From: an uncultured Pirellulaceae bacterium
GTDB taxonomy: Bacteria; Planctomycetota; Planctomycetia; Pirellulales; Pirellulaceae
Direction: 5' to 3'
NCBI GenBank assembly: GCA_937967505.1
Contig: CALCJM010000054.1
Span: 1 to 36,997 of the forward strand
Length of the DNA stretch: 36,997 nucleotides
Shown: in pieces, positions 8,227 through 17,153 of the stretch
Layout: each line of letters begins with the position of its first letter
Numbering within the stretch: the stretch's first letter is position 1
Notes under the pieces: generated by a model
The model's input: only the letters and a program-made list of their open reading frames with translations
Told to the model about the DNA's origin: nothing
Database searches by the model: none
Program-made: the position numbers and the translations under genes

Positions 8227-9228
8227 TCAGCTGCCCGCCTTTCCGTTGGAATGGTTCATGGTCTGTACAACGCGACTGGCCTTGTTGAACAGTGGGATTC
8301 GCAAGTTTCGCAGGTAGGCCTGCAAGCATGTCGATCCGCCTTCCTCCTTTATTTTCGCCAACGTCGCCGCCAGTTCTGCCAACGGTGCGACCTCTGCCTG
8401 AGCATTGTTGGTCGAAATCTCGACCGCGCGGGCACTCATCGTGATCTGTTGTTCCGAATCGGCGCGGGCGGTACTCAAATCGCCGGCGACCTGGTTACGG
8501 GTACTGTTGATCGCCGATAGGGCGCGATCCACTTCGGCTGGCGGATCAATTTCGGTAATCAACGCCGCATCAAGCTCAATCCCGTATCTGCCGGTGGTTG
8601 ATCGGCATTGCTCTTCCATATACTGATTCAACAATGGCAAGTTCTTTCGCAGGTCATTGATCGAAACGCCCTCCGAAAGTTCGACTGCAGTTTCGGAAGA
8701 TTCAGATTGCGAATTTTCTTCCCCCGGCAACCCGTCTGAGCGCGGGTCAACGAAGTTGGCAACGCGCTCGCGCAGGACGGACACGAAATAACCCATCACA
8801 TGCTCCAGAGGGCTGGCGACCCCAAACAGGTAGGGGTACAGATTGTTTTCACTGATGCGGTATCGCAACTGGCCGTTGATGCCGGTCGTCAGGTTGTCCT
8901 TGGTGACCGCTTCGATGGTCGACTGTTCTTTGGATGGATCCCAGGACAGATCGACCGCCTGGGTGGCAACGCTGACCTTATGCACACGCTGCCACGGCAT
9001 TTTGAAGTATGGACCGCCGGGGCCCACAACGCGCACCTGCGGAAATTCGTACCGCTCCAGTTCCTCACTGGTCATTTCCGACGGTACTTTCTCTTTCAGT
9101 CGCCGGGCTTTTCCAAAACTGGTGACCACTGCGCGCTGATCGGGACTGACGGTGTAAAATCCTCCGGGCCCCGCCCGGACCACGGCATAAGTCAGCATGC
9201 CCAGAACCAGACCAATCAAAATCGTCAT
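8227..9228 (-). CDS. SPFH/band 7 membrane protein, HflK-like
   Basis: The 333-residue protein has an N-terminal hydrophobic segment (residues 1-18) followed by FYTVSPDQRAVVTSFGKA, a strand pattern seen at the start of HflK and other band 7 domains. The central part contains RYRISENNLYPYLFGV. An acidic, Ser-rich insert (about 178-200) interrupts the domain. The C-terminal region (about 250-300) is an Ala/Glu-rich helix. The start is well supported because AGGAG lies 7 bases upstream of the ATG. It precedes the HflC-like gene by one base, so the two are almost certainly made as a complex. It probably acts as a membrane scaffold; which protease or partner it serves cannot be read from this window. 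Confidence 0.75.
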   Translation of the reverse strand: MTILIGLVLGMLTYAVVRAGPGGFYTVSPDQRAVVTSFGKARRLKEKVPSEMTSEELERYEFPQVRVVGPGGPYFKMPWQRVHKVSVATQAVDLSWDPSKEQSTIEAVTKDNLTTGINGQLRYRISENNLYPYLFGVASPLEHVMGYFVSVLRERVANFVDPRSDGLPGEENSQSESSETAVELSEGVSINDLRKNLPLLNQYMEEQCRSTTGRYGIELDAALITEIDPPAEVDRALSAINSTRNQVAGDLSTARADSEQQITMSARAVEISTNNAQAEVAPLAELAATLAKIKEEGGSTCLQAYLRNLRIPLFNKASRVVQTMNHSNGKAGS

Positions 9229-9362
9229 TATTGAACTCCTGGTGGGATCAAACGAAAAACATCATTGTCTTACCGTGGCGTATTCGCCGATGCCGGTCGG
9301 ATCTTGTCAAAAATTCGCGTGAGAGCACACCCGCGCGATAATATAAGGCCGGCCGCCGGGGG

Positions 9363-10505
9363 CTATTTGCCCAAAGGAATAACGGGCGTTTCTGATTTTA
9401 GCTGTCCGCAGGCGGCCATGATATCCTGTCCGCGCGTGGCGCGGATGGGCGAAGAATACCCGTTTTGATGTAAATGGCGGGCGAAAGCGGCGATGGTCGA
9501 TGCGTCAGAGCATTTGTATGACGTTCCCGGCCAGGGATTAAACGGGATCAGATTGATTTTGGAAGGAATCTCTTTCAACAATCGTACCAGCTCGCGCGCG
9601 TCGTCCATCGAATCGTTGATACCGGCCAGCATCACATATTCGAATGTGATCCGGCGGGCGTTGGACAACCCCGGGTACTGCCGGCAGGCGTCAAGCAATT
9701 GCGCGATGGGGTACTTGCGATTGACGGGAACCAAGATGTCGCGCAGGTCATCGCGCACCGCGTGCAGTGAGATGGCCAACGCGACTTTCAATTCGTCACC
9801 GGTACGGTGAATCCCTGGTACAACACCGGAGGTCGAAAGGGTGACTCGCCGCCGGGAGAACCCCAACCCGTCATCATCGAGTGCGATCAGCAACGCCTGT
9901 TTGACGTTTTCAAAATTCAACAACGGTTCCCCCATGCCCATCATCACCACGTTGGAGACCCTGCGGCCAGTGGTGGGCAGACCTGATGGCGAGGCAAGGC
10001 TGCCAGAATCGGCGCTGCCTTCGATCTGATAATCGGCCAGTGAATCGCGCGCGACCAAAACCTGTGCTAGGATTTCTCCCGGCGTCAGGTTCTTCATCAT
10101 TTTCTGTGTTCCGGTGTAGCAGAAACTGCAATGGAAGGAACAGCCGACCTGGCTACTGACGCACAGCGTTCCCCGGTCGGATTCCGGGATATAAACCGTT
10201 TCAACTTCAACCGACTGACCATCATCCTGCGGGAAACGCAGCAACCATTTTCTGGTGCCATCAACCGAGATCTGTTCGGTGACAATTTCAGGCCGGGCCA
10301 ATGAGAAGTTTTTCTCCAATGTCGTTTGCAGGTCTTTACCGATCGAGGTCATTTGGGAAAAACGAGTCGCACCGCGGATGTAGATCCAGTGAAAGATCTG
10401 TCGCGTGCGCAAGCCCAGCTGTTTTTCGGGAACGCCAACGGACGCCAGAACGTGCCGAAGTTGGCCACGCGAAACGCCAATCAGATTATGGACCGGCGGT
10501 GTCAT
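9363..10505 (-). CDS. rlmN: Dual-specificity RNA methyltransferase RlmN
   Basis: The enzyme is a radical-SAM methyltransferase that adds a methyl group to C2 of adenine 2503 in 23S rRNA (and A37 of some tRNAs in known members). The cluster-binding motif CxxxCxxC is C122-SFH-C126-SF-C129, followed by [13 protein letters not shown] and the C-terminal [12 protein letters not shown], with the second catalytic cysteine at C366, are all present. The length of 380 residues is slightly above usual because of a short insert near residues 155-175 (rich in Ser and Gly). The start ATG overlaps the thiE stop by four bases (ATGA), so it is translated from the same message. All key residues are intact. Confidence 0.95.
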   Translation of the reverse strand: MTPPVHNLIGVSRGQLRHVLASVGVPEKQLGLRTRQIFHWIYIRGATRFSQMTSIGKDLQTTLEKNFSLARPEIVTEQISVDGTRKWLLRFPQDDGQSVEVETVYIPESDRGTLCVSSQVGCSFHCSFCYTGTQKMMKNLTPGEILAQVLVARDSLADYQIEGSADSGSLASPSGLPTTGRRVSNVVMMGMGEPLLNFENVKQALLIALDDDGLGFSRRRVTLSTSGVVPGIHRTGDELKVALAISLHAVRDDLRDILVPVNRKYPIAQLLDACRQYPGLSNARRITFEYVMLAGINDSMDDARELVRLLKEIPSKINLIPFNPWPGTSYKCSDASTIAAFARHLHQNGYSSPIRATRGQDIMAACGQLKSETPVIPLGK

Positions 10506-11560
10506 AAGAGCAGCATCCCTTTCAGTTTCCGCGCTGCGGAAGCCGGGTCGTCCGCAGCGGAAACGGCGGCCGACACTGCGATGCGATCCAAACCGACGCT
10601 GGTGATCGCCTCAAGGTTGGTACTGTTGATGCCACCGATGGCAAATGCCGGAAGTTGGATTGCGCGAGCGACTCCGGCAACCAAATCAAGCCCCACATGG
10701 GCGTCGAAAGATTTGGTGGTTGAGGGAAATACGGGGCCTACACCGATGTAGTTGGCCCCGTCGATCACGGCCTGACGGGCTTGCTGAATGTTGTGCGTGG
10801 ATACGCCAATCAGTTTTCCCGCCCCCACCATGCGCCGCGCGTCGGCGACGCTGATATCGTCCTGCCCTAGGTGCACGCCGTCAGCGTCGGTGGCGACGGT
10901 CAGGTCTGCCCGGTCATTCATGATCCAGCGCGTTGATGTTGGGCGTATGATTTGGGTCAGACGTTTCCCGATCGCGACATGGTCCCGATCGGACAGCCCT
11001 TTGTCACGAAACTGAATTAGATCCACTCCGGCGTCAATCAGCGACTGGATCAGTGCTTCAAACTTGTCGGGCGACTGCTGCCAGATTCGACCGTCAATCA
11101 AGACATACAGTCGAGCCTCTTTTAGGGACTGGAGGCTTAGGCGCGTCACCATGATGGCTTTTTCGAGAGTGTAGCTCCGGTAGCGTAGCTGTTCGATGTT
11201 TCTGGAAATGGTTGCATCGATGGTTTTGGTGAATTCTTCGATCGCGCGTAACGATTGTTGGACGCGCGTGAGGTTTGCCTTGAGGATGGCGTGATCTGAT
11301 TCGCGCTGATATTCGGATTCGGTTTGGACATTTCTGCCGACATCGCCCTCGCTGTCGCGGGCAAGGATTTGGGAAGCAAGATCCAGAGGCGCGAGCGCCT
11401 GAGAGAGGTCATGCCGTAGCTGTTTAAGCTGTTTGGATAAAAAAGCATCCCCCAGCACCATGCGTACGTAGTCTTCGACGACCCGCAATCCTTCGCCAGT
11501 CCGGTTATGGGCGGCGTCCAGAATCCGAAAAATGGAATTTTTTTCTTCGCCCTGTGGCAT
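10502..11560 (-). CDS. thiE: Thiamine-phosphate synthase with N-terminal ThiD2 domain
   Basis: The C-terminal 210 residues are a ThiE TIM barrel joining hydroxymethylpyrimidine diphosphate to thiazole phosphate. Visible motifs are [34 protein letters not shown] and [13 protein letters not shown]. The N-terminal 140 residues begin [22 protein letters not shown] and match the ThiD2 domain found fused to ThiE in cyanobacteria and planctomycetes, where it supplies the pyrimidine kinase step. I start at the ATG at 11560 because the domain begins just after it. The frame continues upstream to a GTG at 11740, but those 60 residues are Ser-rich and AT-rich and unlike the family. The gene overlaps rlmN by four bases. 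No TPP riboswitch could be recognised upstream. Confidence 0.9.
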   Translation of the reverse strand: MPQGEEKNSIFRILDAAHNRTGEGLRVVEDYVRMVLGDAFLSKQLKQLRHDLSQALAPLDLASQILARDSEGDVGRNVQTESEYQRESDHAILKANLTRVQQSLRAIEEFTKTIDATISRNIEQLRYRSYTLEKAIMVTRLSLQSLKEARLYVLIDGRIWQQSPDKFEALIQSLIDAGVDLIQFRDKGLSDRDHVAIGKRLTQIIRPTSTRWIMNDRADLTVATDADGVHLGQDDISVADARRMVGAGKLIGVSTHNIQQARQAVIDGANYIGVGPVFPSTTKSFDAHVGLDLVAGVARAIQLPAFAIGGINSTNLEAITSVGLDRIAVSAAVSAADDPASAARKLKGMLLL

Positions 11561-11871
11561 TTGTGGCAGACTTAAAACGGGCTTTTGAGTGACAGTTTGA
11601 CAGTGTTTTCGAGAACTGCTCGAGGAACTGAATCGGAAAACGTGCAATTTGCCTTTTAATGGGCGGTCGTGAAAGCGATAAATGGAGGTAAATCGTTTTT
11701 TGCCGGGATTTTTATCGTAAAAAAAGAGCCCGGTTTGCACTCAACATTGCAATTGACGAAAAAACGCGAGCCATTGATACTTTGGGACGCGGGTTCTGGG
11801 CGAAACACAACTTTTCATTCCGCCAGACCCCGTTTCAGGTGGTATTTTCTCGCAAGGATGTGGAGATTCTC
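11561..11871. other. Divergent promoter region between thiE and the TPR gene
   Basis: This stretch is 311 bases, AT-rich in the middle (runs of T at 11696-11701 and A at 11719-11725). It must hold the promoters for thiE-rlmN to the left and the TPR-clpC genes to the right. I looked for the CTGAGA and ACCTGA blocks of a TPP riboswitch in the thiE direction and did not find them. No gene is supported here. Confidence 0.4.
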
Positions 11872-12525
11872 ATGAACTGGGGCTCAATTGCGCTCTGTTG
11901 CTGGCCTGGCCTGCCGGGACTTTGGTATCGTGGACGCTGGTCGTCGTTAATGGTGGCGATCGGATTCTCGATCGTGCTGAATTTGGCGATCATTTCCAGC
12001 TTCATTTGGACCGAAGTCTTTTTTGATCAGGGCTTTCCTGCGTTTGCGTGGCCGGTACTGCTAATGTTCTGGGCAGCGACAGCTTGGCTGGCGTTTCAGA
12101 ATCTGCCTGACGTGATGTCAGTGAAAACCCGGACACAGCAAACGGTTTTCGAGCATCCCGACACCTTGTTTATTGACGCCAGAAGCGAATACTTAAAGGG
12201 ACATTGGCAACAGGCCGAAGCGCTGCTGTTGAAGAATTTGCTACAGACGCCGCGCGACATCGAATCCCGTTTGATGTTGGCGACGTTGTATCGGCACACC
12301 CGGCAATTCGACGACGCGTACGCGCAACTGGAGGCAATGGAAGATTTTGACGAATCAACAACCTGGCGATCGGAACTTCTTCGGGAGCGAAAGTTGCTGG
12401 AACTGGTGATCGAACACGAGCGTTCGCCGGTTGAAGATGAACTGGATGATCTACCGACCAATAACGACGGAGTCGTGCGGGTGATCAGACAGAATCAACC
12501 AACGGAATTTATTCAGGGCAGCTAA
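11872..12525 (+). CDS. Small membrane protein with TPR-like tail
   Basis: The 217-residue protein has two N-terminal membrane spans (about 25-50 and 57-75, MVAIGFSIVLNLAIISSFIW and a Phe/Trp-rich second helix). A soluble part with tetratricopeptide-like helices follows (YLKGHWQQAEALLLKNLLQTPRDIESRLMLATLYRHTRQFDDAYAQL, about 105-155). TPR regions bind partner proteins; the partner is unknown. The start at 11872 has GGAG 6 bases upstream, whereas the longer frame from 11782 has no such signal. It lies 47 bases upstream of clpC on the same strand and is probably cotranscribed with it. This is a conserved planctomycete type of gene as far as I can judge, without an assigned function. Confidence 0.75.
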   Translation: MNWGSIALCCWPGLPGLWYRGRWSSLMVAIGFSIVLNLAIISSFIWTEVFFDQGFPAFAWPVLLMFWAATAWLAFQNLPDVMSVKTRTQQTVFEHPDTLFIDARSEYLKGHWQQAEALLLKNLLQTPRDIESRLMLATLYRHTRQFDDAYAQLEAMEDFDESTTWRSELLRERKLLELVIEHERSPVEDELDDLPTNNDGVVRVIRQNQPTEFIQGS

Positions 12526-12572
12526 CTTGGGCCGCCCCATTTATTGATAAGGGTTTATTAGAGGACATTTGA

Positions 12573-15176
12573 ATGTACGAACGGTTTACTGACCGAGCCC
12601 GAAAGGTAATGCAGCTGGCCAATCAGGAGGCTCAGCGATTCAACCATGAATACATTGGTACCGAGCACATGTTGCTGGGGCTGGTGAAGGAAGGTACTGG
12701 CGTTGCCGCAAACGTCCTCAAGAATCTGGATGTTGATCTGCGCAAGATTCGTCTGGAGGTTGAGAAACTGGTTCAAAGTGGTCCCGAGATGATCACGATG
12801 GGCAAACTACCTCAGACGCCGCGTGCCAAAAAAGTCATCGAATACTCGATGGAAGAGGCGCGTAATCTGGCGCATAACTTCGTGGGTACCGAACATATCT
12901 TGCTGGGATTGTTACGGGAACAGGAAGGCGTTGCCGCCCAGGTGCTGATGAACCTTGGCATGAAACTGGAAGACGTGCGCGAAGAAGTTCTGAACCTGCT
13001 GGGCAATGGCCTAGACGGTGGAGAAGGCTCCGAACGCGGCGGCCGCGAAGGTGCCGGTGTCGGTGGCGGCGAGTCATCATCCAGCAAATCAGGCAAATCA
13101 AAAACGCCTGCCTTGGATAGCTTTGGTCGTGACCTGACCGAACTGGCCAAACAAAACAAACTGGACCCTGTCATCGGACGGTCCAAAGAGATCGAACGCG
13201 CCATTCAGGTTCTGTGTCGTCGTACCAAAAACAACCCGGTATTGCTGGGCGAAGCGGGCGTCGGCAAAACCGCGATTGTCGAAGGGTTTGCTCAATTGGT
13301 TGTTTCCGGCGAGGTTCCCGAGATCCTGTCTGAAAAACGAATTGTGGTTCTGGATCTGGCGATGATGGTCGCCGGTACGAAATACCGTGGTCAATTCGAA
13401 GAACGGATCAAGGCGGTGATGAACGAAGTGCGTCGCGCCAAAAATACAATCCTGTTCATCGATGAACTGCATACGCTGGTCGGTGCCGGTGGCGCTGAAG
13501 GTGCAATTGACGCGGCCAACGTGCTCAAACCGGCACTGGCACGTGGTGAGATCCAGTGTATTGGTGCCACAACGCTGGACGAGTATCGAAAATACATCGA
13601 AAAAGACAATGCGCTGGCACGTCGCTTCCAGGAGATCATTGTTGATCCAACGTCTCAGGACGAAACGGTCGAAATTCTCAAAGGGCTTCGCAAGCGATAC
13701 GAGGAACATCATCGCGTTCAGATCACCGACGATGCGGTTGCCTCGGCCGTCGATCTGTCCAGCCGTTACATTACCGGTCGTTGTCTGCCGGACAAAGCGA
13801 TCGATGTCATCGACGAAGCCGGTGCCCGCGTGCGGTTGCGCACCATGACTCGTCCACCGGATCTAAAGGAAATTGATGAAGACATCGAACGTCTGAACAA
13901 GGAAAAAGAGGACGCGGTTGCCAATCAGGATTTTGAAAAAGCGGCCAGTCTGCGGGACCAAGCCGACAAACTTCGCAAAAAGAAAGACCAGATCAAGAAG
14001 GAATGGCGAGAGAAATCTCAACAGACCGACGGCGTGGTTGACGAAGAGGTAATCGCGGAAGTCATTTCGAAGATGACGGGCGTTCCACTGACGCGCCTGT
14101 CCACCGAAGATTCACTGCGTCTGATGAAGATGGAAGACGAACTTCACAAAACTGTTGTCAGCCAAGATGCTGCCGTCAACGCGATCTCCAAAGCGGTGCG
14201 TCGTAGCCGCAGTGGCCTGAAGGATCCACGTCGTCCGATCGGTTGTTTTATGTTTGCCGGACCAACGGGTGTCGGTAAAACCTTGCTGGCCAAAGCACTT
14301 GCCGAATTTATGTTTGGTGATGAAGAAGCCTTGGTGACCATCGACATGTCGGAATACATGGAGAAACACAACCTTTCGCGACTGATTGGTGCCCCTCCGG
14401 GATATGTTGGCTACGAAGAAGGAGGTCAGCTGACCGAGAAAATTCGTCGTCGCCCGTACAGTGTCGTGTTGTTGGACGAAATTGAGAAAGCTCATCCGGA
14501 TATCTTCAATACGTTATTGCAGGTGATGGAGGAAGGTCGTTTAACGGACTCCTTCGGTCGCAACATCGACTTCCGTAATGTGATCCTGATCATGACCACC
14601 AACGTGGGTGCCCACCAGATCAAGAACGAATCGGGCATGGGTTTGCCTGGGGCCGGCGATGACCAGTCCTTCGAAAACATGAAGGAGCGCGTCTTCGGTG
14701 AAATCGAAAAAGCATTCCGCCCCGAGTTTTTGAACCGTCTGTCCGAGGAACCGGTGATTTTCCGGCACTTGGAAAAGAAAGATCTCAAGATCGTGGTCGA
14801 TTTCGAATTGTCCAAAATCCGTCAGCGGCTTTCGGAGATGGGTTTTGATCTGGATTTGACCGCCGATGCCAAAGAGTTCCTGATCAAGAAGGGGACGAAT
14901 CTCGATTACGGTGCTCGCCCTCTGCGTCGTGCACTGGAGAATTTCGTCGAAGATCCACTGTCCGAGGAACTGTTGAAGGGCACCTTTGAGGGCAAGAACA
15001 AAATCGAAGTGGTTGGCGTCCGAAATGATGACGGCAAACTGACCCAGTTGAAGTTCAACAGCACGTTTATCGCGCCTCCAGAGCCACCGCCGGAAGAGGA
15101 GGAAGCCGTTGGTGTGGGTGCCGGAGAAGGCGACGACACCGGCGGAAGCGACGATACGGCAGGTTCTGAAGAATAG
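12573..15176 (+). CDS. clpC: ATP-dependent Clp protease ATP-binding subunit ClpC
   Basis: The 867-residue AAA+ unfoldase feeds proteins to ClpP. In order it shows two Clp-N repeats (residues 1-145, with paired [10 protein letters not shown] and [10 protein letters not shown]), a Gly/Ser linker (148-176), and AAA-1 with Walker A GEAGVGKT (226-233). A UVR-type coiled segment follows (about 430-470, [17 protein letters not shown]), then AAA-2 with Walker A GPTGVGKT (about 563-570) and an acidic Gly-rich tail. Both ATPase sites look intact. The presumed ClpP-docking loop reads MGL rather than the VGF of Bacillus ClpC. GAGGA lies 7 bases upstream of the start. A strong intrinsic terminator follows 50 bases after the stop. 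No clpP, mcsA or mcsB gene is adjacent. Confidence 0.96.
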   Translation: MYERFTDRARKVMQLANQEAQRFNHEYIGTEHMLLGLVKEGTGVAANVLKNLDVDLRKIRLEVEKLVQSGPEMITMGKLPQTPRAKKVIEYSMEEARNLAHNFVGTEHILLGLLREQEGVAAQVLMNLGMKLEDVREEVLNLLGNGLDGGEGSERGGREGAGVGGGESSSSKSGKSKTPALDSFGRDLTELAKQNKLDPVIGRSKEIERAIQVLCRRTKNNPVLLGEAGVGKTAIVEGFAQLVVSGEVPEILSEKRIVVLDLAMMVAGTKYRGQFEERIKAVMNEVRRAKNTILFIDELHTLVGAGGAEGAIDAANVLKPALARGEIQCIGATTLDEYRKYIEKDNALARRFQEIIVDPTSQDETVEILKGLRKRYEEHHRVQITDDAVASAVDLSSRYITGRCLPDKAIDVIDEAGARVRLRTMTRPPDLKEIDEDIERLNKEKEDAVANQDFEKAASLRDQADKLRKKKDQIKKEWREKSQQTDGVVDEEVIAEVISKMTGVPLTRLSTEDSLRLMKMEDELHKTVVSQDAAVNAISKAVRRSRSGLKDPRRPIGCFMFAGPTGVGKTLLAKALAEFMFGDEEALVTIDMSEYMEKHNLSRLIGAPPGYVGYEEGGQLTEKIRRRPYSVVLLDEIEKAHPDIFNTLLQVMEEGRLTDSFGRNIDFRNVILIMTTNVGAHQIKNESGMGLPGAGDDQSFENMKERVFGEIEKAFRPEFLNRLSEEPVIFRHLEKKDLKIVVDFELSKIRQRLSEMGFDLDLTADAKEFLIKKGTNLDYGARPLRRALENFVEDPLSEELLKGTFEGKNKIEVVGVRNDDGKLTQLKFNSTFIAPPEPPPEEEEAVGVGAGEGDDTGGSDDTAGSEE

Positions 15177-15225
15177 TATTTGAAACACCTGTCCGCAGGC
15201 TGTTTTCCGATATTCAGAAAACTCG

Positions 15226-15262
15226 ACGACCGAAACTCCTTGCCGGGTTTCGGTCGTTTTTT
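15226..15262 (+). terminator. Intrinsic terminator of clpC
   Basis: A perfect 11-base-pair stem (ACGACCGAAAC at 15226-15236 with its complement at 15247-15257) closes a 10-base loop. A run of six T follows at 15257-15262. It starts 50 bases after the clpC stop and is a textbook rho-independent terminator on the + strand. The next gene begins only about 10-20 bases later. Confidence 0.9.
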
Positions 15263-15280
15263 ATAGGTAATCTGCTTTCG

Positions 15281-15976
15281 GTGGTCATTCCGACATTTAA
15301 CGAAAAAGAAACCATTGCCGAAGTGATTGTGAAAACAGGGGCGCTCCCTGTTGCCTGTCAGATTATTGTAATCGATGACGGCAGTACTGACGGAACACGC
15401 GCACTGCTGGAAAAGATCGATAATATAGCGGGAGTGAAGATTATCTTGCATGACTCCAATCGTGGCAAAGGTGCCGCTTTGCGATCGGGATTTCGACACA
15501 TTCAAGGGCGGTACGTTGTCATTCAGGATGCCGATCTGGAATACCACCCGCGCGATATCGCCGCGCTGGTCCATCCGCTGTGGCAGGATCAGGCCGATGT
15601 TGTTTATGGTTCACACTTTCTCGATCGGATCGGGCATACGAATCAACGTGGTCAACACCCCCGGTCAACGTGGCTGCACCGGATGGGCAATCGCTGGCTG
15701 ACTCTGGCGTCCAACTGGTGTACCGGCTTGAAGCTGACCGATATGGAAACCTGTTACAAGGCAATGAAGGCGGAATGGCTGGAAAAGGTCCAACTGGTGC
15801 AGGACGGTTTTGGGGTTGAGCCTGAACTGACGGCGAAATTGGCCAGATGCGGTGCCCGGTTTTCCGAGGTATCCACTGGCTACGATGGAAGAAGCTACCG
15901 CCAAGGGAAAAAGGTCGGCGTGAAAGACCTGTTCAACGCAATTTGGTGTATTGTCCGATATGGATGGAATGATTGA
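15281..15976 (+). CDS. Family 2 glycosyltransferase (dolichyl-phosphate mannosyltransferase-like)
   Basis: The protein of about 231 residues has the GT-A fold of family GT2. VVIPTFNEKETIAEV opens the nucleotide-binding region, IIVIDDGSTDGT follows, and the DxD-like QDADLEY motif binds the metal and sugar nucleotide. A late DMETCYKAM segment is typical of polyprenyl-phosphate glycosyltransferases. No transmembrane tail is present, so it is a soluble or peripheral enzyme. The start is unclear: the GTG at 15281 would drop residues of the first strand, and in-frame CTG (15272) or ATA (15263) codons lie just upstream. No ATG is available, and the region directly upstream is the clpC terminator. 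The stop overlaps the next start by one base (TGATG). Confidence 0.85.
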   Translation: MVIPTFNEKETIAEVIVKTGALPVACQIIVIDDGSTDGTRALLEKIDNIAGVKIILHDSNRGKGAALRSGFRHIQGRYVVIQDADLEYHPRDIAALVHPLWQDQADVVYGSHFLDRIGHTNQRGQHPRSTWLHRMGNRWLTLASNWCTGLKLTDMETCYKAMKAEWLEKVQLVQDGFGVEPELTAKLARCGARFSEVSTGYDGRSYRQGKKVGVKDLFNAIWCIVRYGWND

Positions 15977-17040
15977 TGACGAGTAAAAATCTGGCGGCCT
16001 GTCGGCTGTTTTTTGTTTCACTGGTTCTGGCCTGTGTTGGCCAAATGTTGCCGGGAGGCCCTGCACATCTGCTGGCACAGCGCTCTGTTGAATTGACCTT
16101 GCTAAGTGACTCCAAGTCCTCCGCACTGGACCATCAACAGTGGATGCAGGCGATGTCCGAAGTGGGTGCTGATCGTGTCAGAATCGAAGTTGCCGTCCGC
16201 CCCAAACCCTCGGTTAAAGAAAGCGGTTCCGATAACCATTTGATCGTGCAGGTCAAAGGTGTGATTGCCAACGGGCGAGTCAAATTCCCGGGGAAGTCGT
16301 TTACCCGGACTGATGCGGCGGGTGTGAGGGCTTTTTTGAACCAGCTGCGGCAGGACGGAATGAAAACCACGCTGGCAAAGAAAAAAGCGTTTAGTTTAAC
16401 TTCGCAGCAACTGGTCGATGTACACCGGCAGCTTTCGACGACGATTGACAGCCGGACCAAAGGCGTCGATTCGCCTTCGTTGATCAAGGATTTGCTGGAT
16501 GCCATGCCAATGCCCCATCAGATTTCCGAGGCAGCCAAGGTGAGGCTGGATCCCCAAAATGCGGTCGGAGTCAATCTTAAAGGGATCTCAGCCGGCACGG
16601 TGCTGTCGATCCTGCTGCGGCAGCACGGTCTGGTATTTTATCCGTCGCCAGTGCAGGGCAGGGGAGTCAAATTGCTGATTGTGCCCGAAGATGATGCAAA
16701 AGAGTTTTGGCCTCCGGGGTGGCCAGTGGAAGGGGCGCCTGTTACCGCATTCCCCAAGCTGTTCCAGCGCATCCCCTTGCAGGTGAATCGGGTTCCTCTG
16801 AACAGCGTGCTGACGGCGATCGAGGGTCGGCTGGATTTGCCGTTTCTGGTCGATCCAGGATACACGGATAAGGACCGCAACCCGGTTGATTTAACCAAGA
16901 CACTCGTTTCGTACAACAAATCCAAAACCAGCTATTCGCTGGCGTTGAGCAAATTACTGTTGCAAGCCAAGCCTCGACTGCGGCATGAGTTGCGGCAGGA
17001 TGAGCAGGGGAACCGGTTTCTGTGGATCAGCCGGCAATAA
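15976..17040 (+). CDS. Secreted protein of unknown function, coupled to the glycosyltransferase
   Basis: The 354-residue protein has a signal peptide (LAACRLFFVSLVLACVGQML, cleavage near HLLAQRS). No enzyme motif is recognisable. Residues about 60-170 read like a mixed alpha/beta domain beginning DRVRIEVAVRPKPSV. A second region contains GISAGTVLSILLRQHGLVFYPSP, VPLNSVLTAIEGRLDLPFLVDP and a C-terminal helix-rich block, a pattern reminiscent of secretin/STN-like short domains that occur in planctomycete exported proteins. Its ATG overlaps the glycosyltransferase stop (TGATG), so the two are made together. I infer a cell-envelope role. The frame could begin at the TTG at 15973, but the ATG is preferred. 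Confidence 0.7.
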   Translation: MTSKNLAACRLFFVSLVLACVGQMLPGGPAHLLAQRSVELTLLSDSKSSALDHQQWMQAMSEVGADRVRIEVAVRPKPSVKESGSDNHLIVQVKGVIANGRVKFPGKSFTRTDAAGVRAFLNQLRQDGMKTTLAKKKAFSLTSQQLVDVHRQLSTTIDSRTKGVDSPSLIKDLLDAMPMPHQISEAAKVRLDPQNAVGVNLKGISAGTVLSILLRQHGLVFYPSPVQGRGVKLLIVPEDDAKEFWPPGWPVEGAPVTAFPKLFQRIPLQVNRVPLNSVLTAIEGRLDLPFLVDPGYTDKDRNPVDLTKTLVSYNKSKTSYSLALSKLLLQAKPRLRHELRQDEQGNRFLWISRQ

Positions 17041-17057
17041 CGTAGCTGGTGTCTTTC

Positions 17058-17142
17058 GTGGCTGTGCTCGCCAGAGCGTGGAGACCAGGGGTAAAGGGTT
17101 GCTATAAGAGTAACGCCTCCACCGTCTGGCGACGGTAGCTAC
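17058..17142. repeat. BIME-like pair of REP hairpins, copy A (degraded)
   Basis: A plus-oriented REP at 17058-17081 begins GTGG and carries the GCTC-GCCA-GAGC hairpin. A minus-oriented REP at 17119-17142 begins GTAG and carries the CCGTC-GCCA-GACGG hairpin. The two arms face each other 37 bases apart, between the convergent ends of the secreted-protein gene and the HlyD gene. Compared with copies at 30.6 and 36.8 kb, the left arm has one changed stem base (CTGTGCTC) and the T run after the right arm is missing, so it looks older. Confidence 0.8.
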
Positions 17143-17153
17143 ATTGCTACAGG

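Noticed and set aside
11561..11740. 60-residue N-terminal extension of the thiE frame from a GTG at 11740
   Set aside because: The extension is Ser-rich and AT-rich and the ThiD2 domain begins right after the ATG at 11560, so the short start is preferred.
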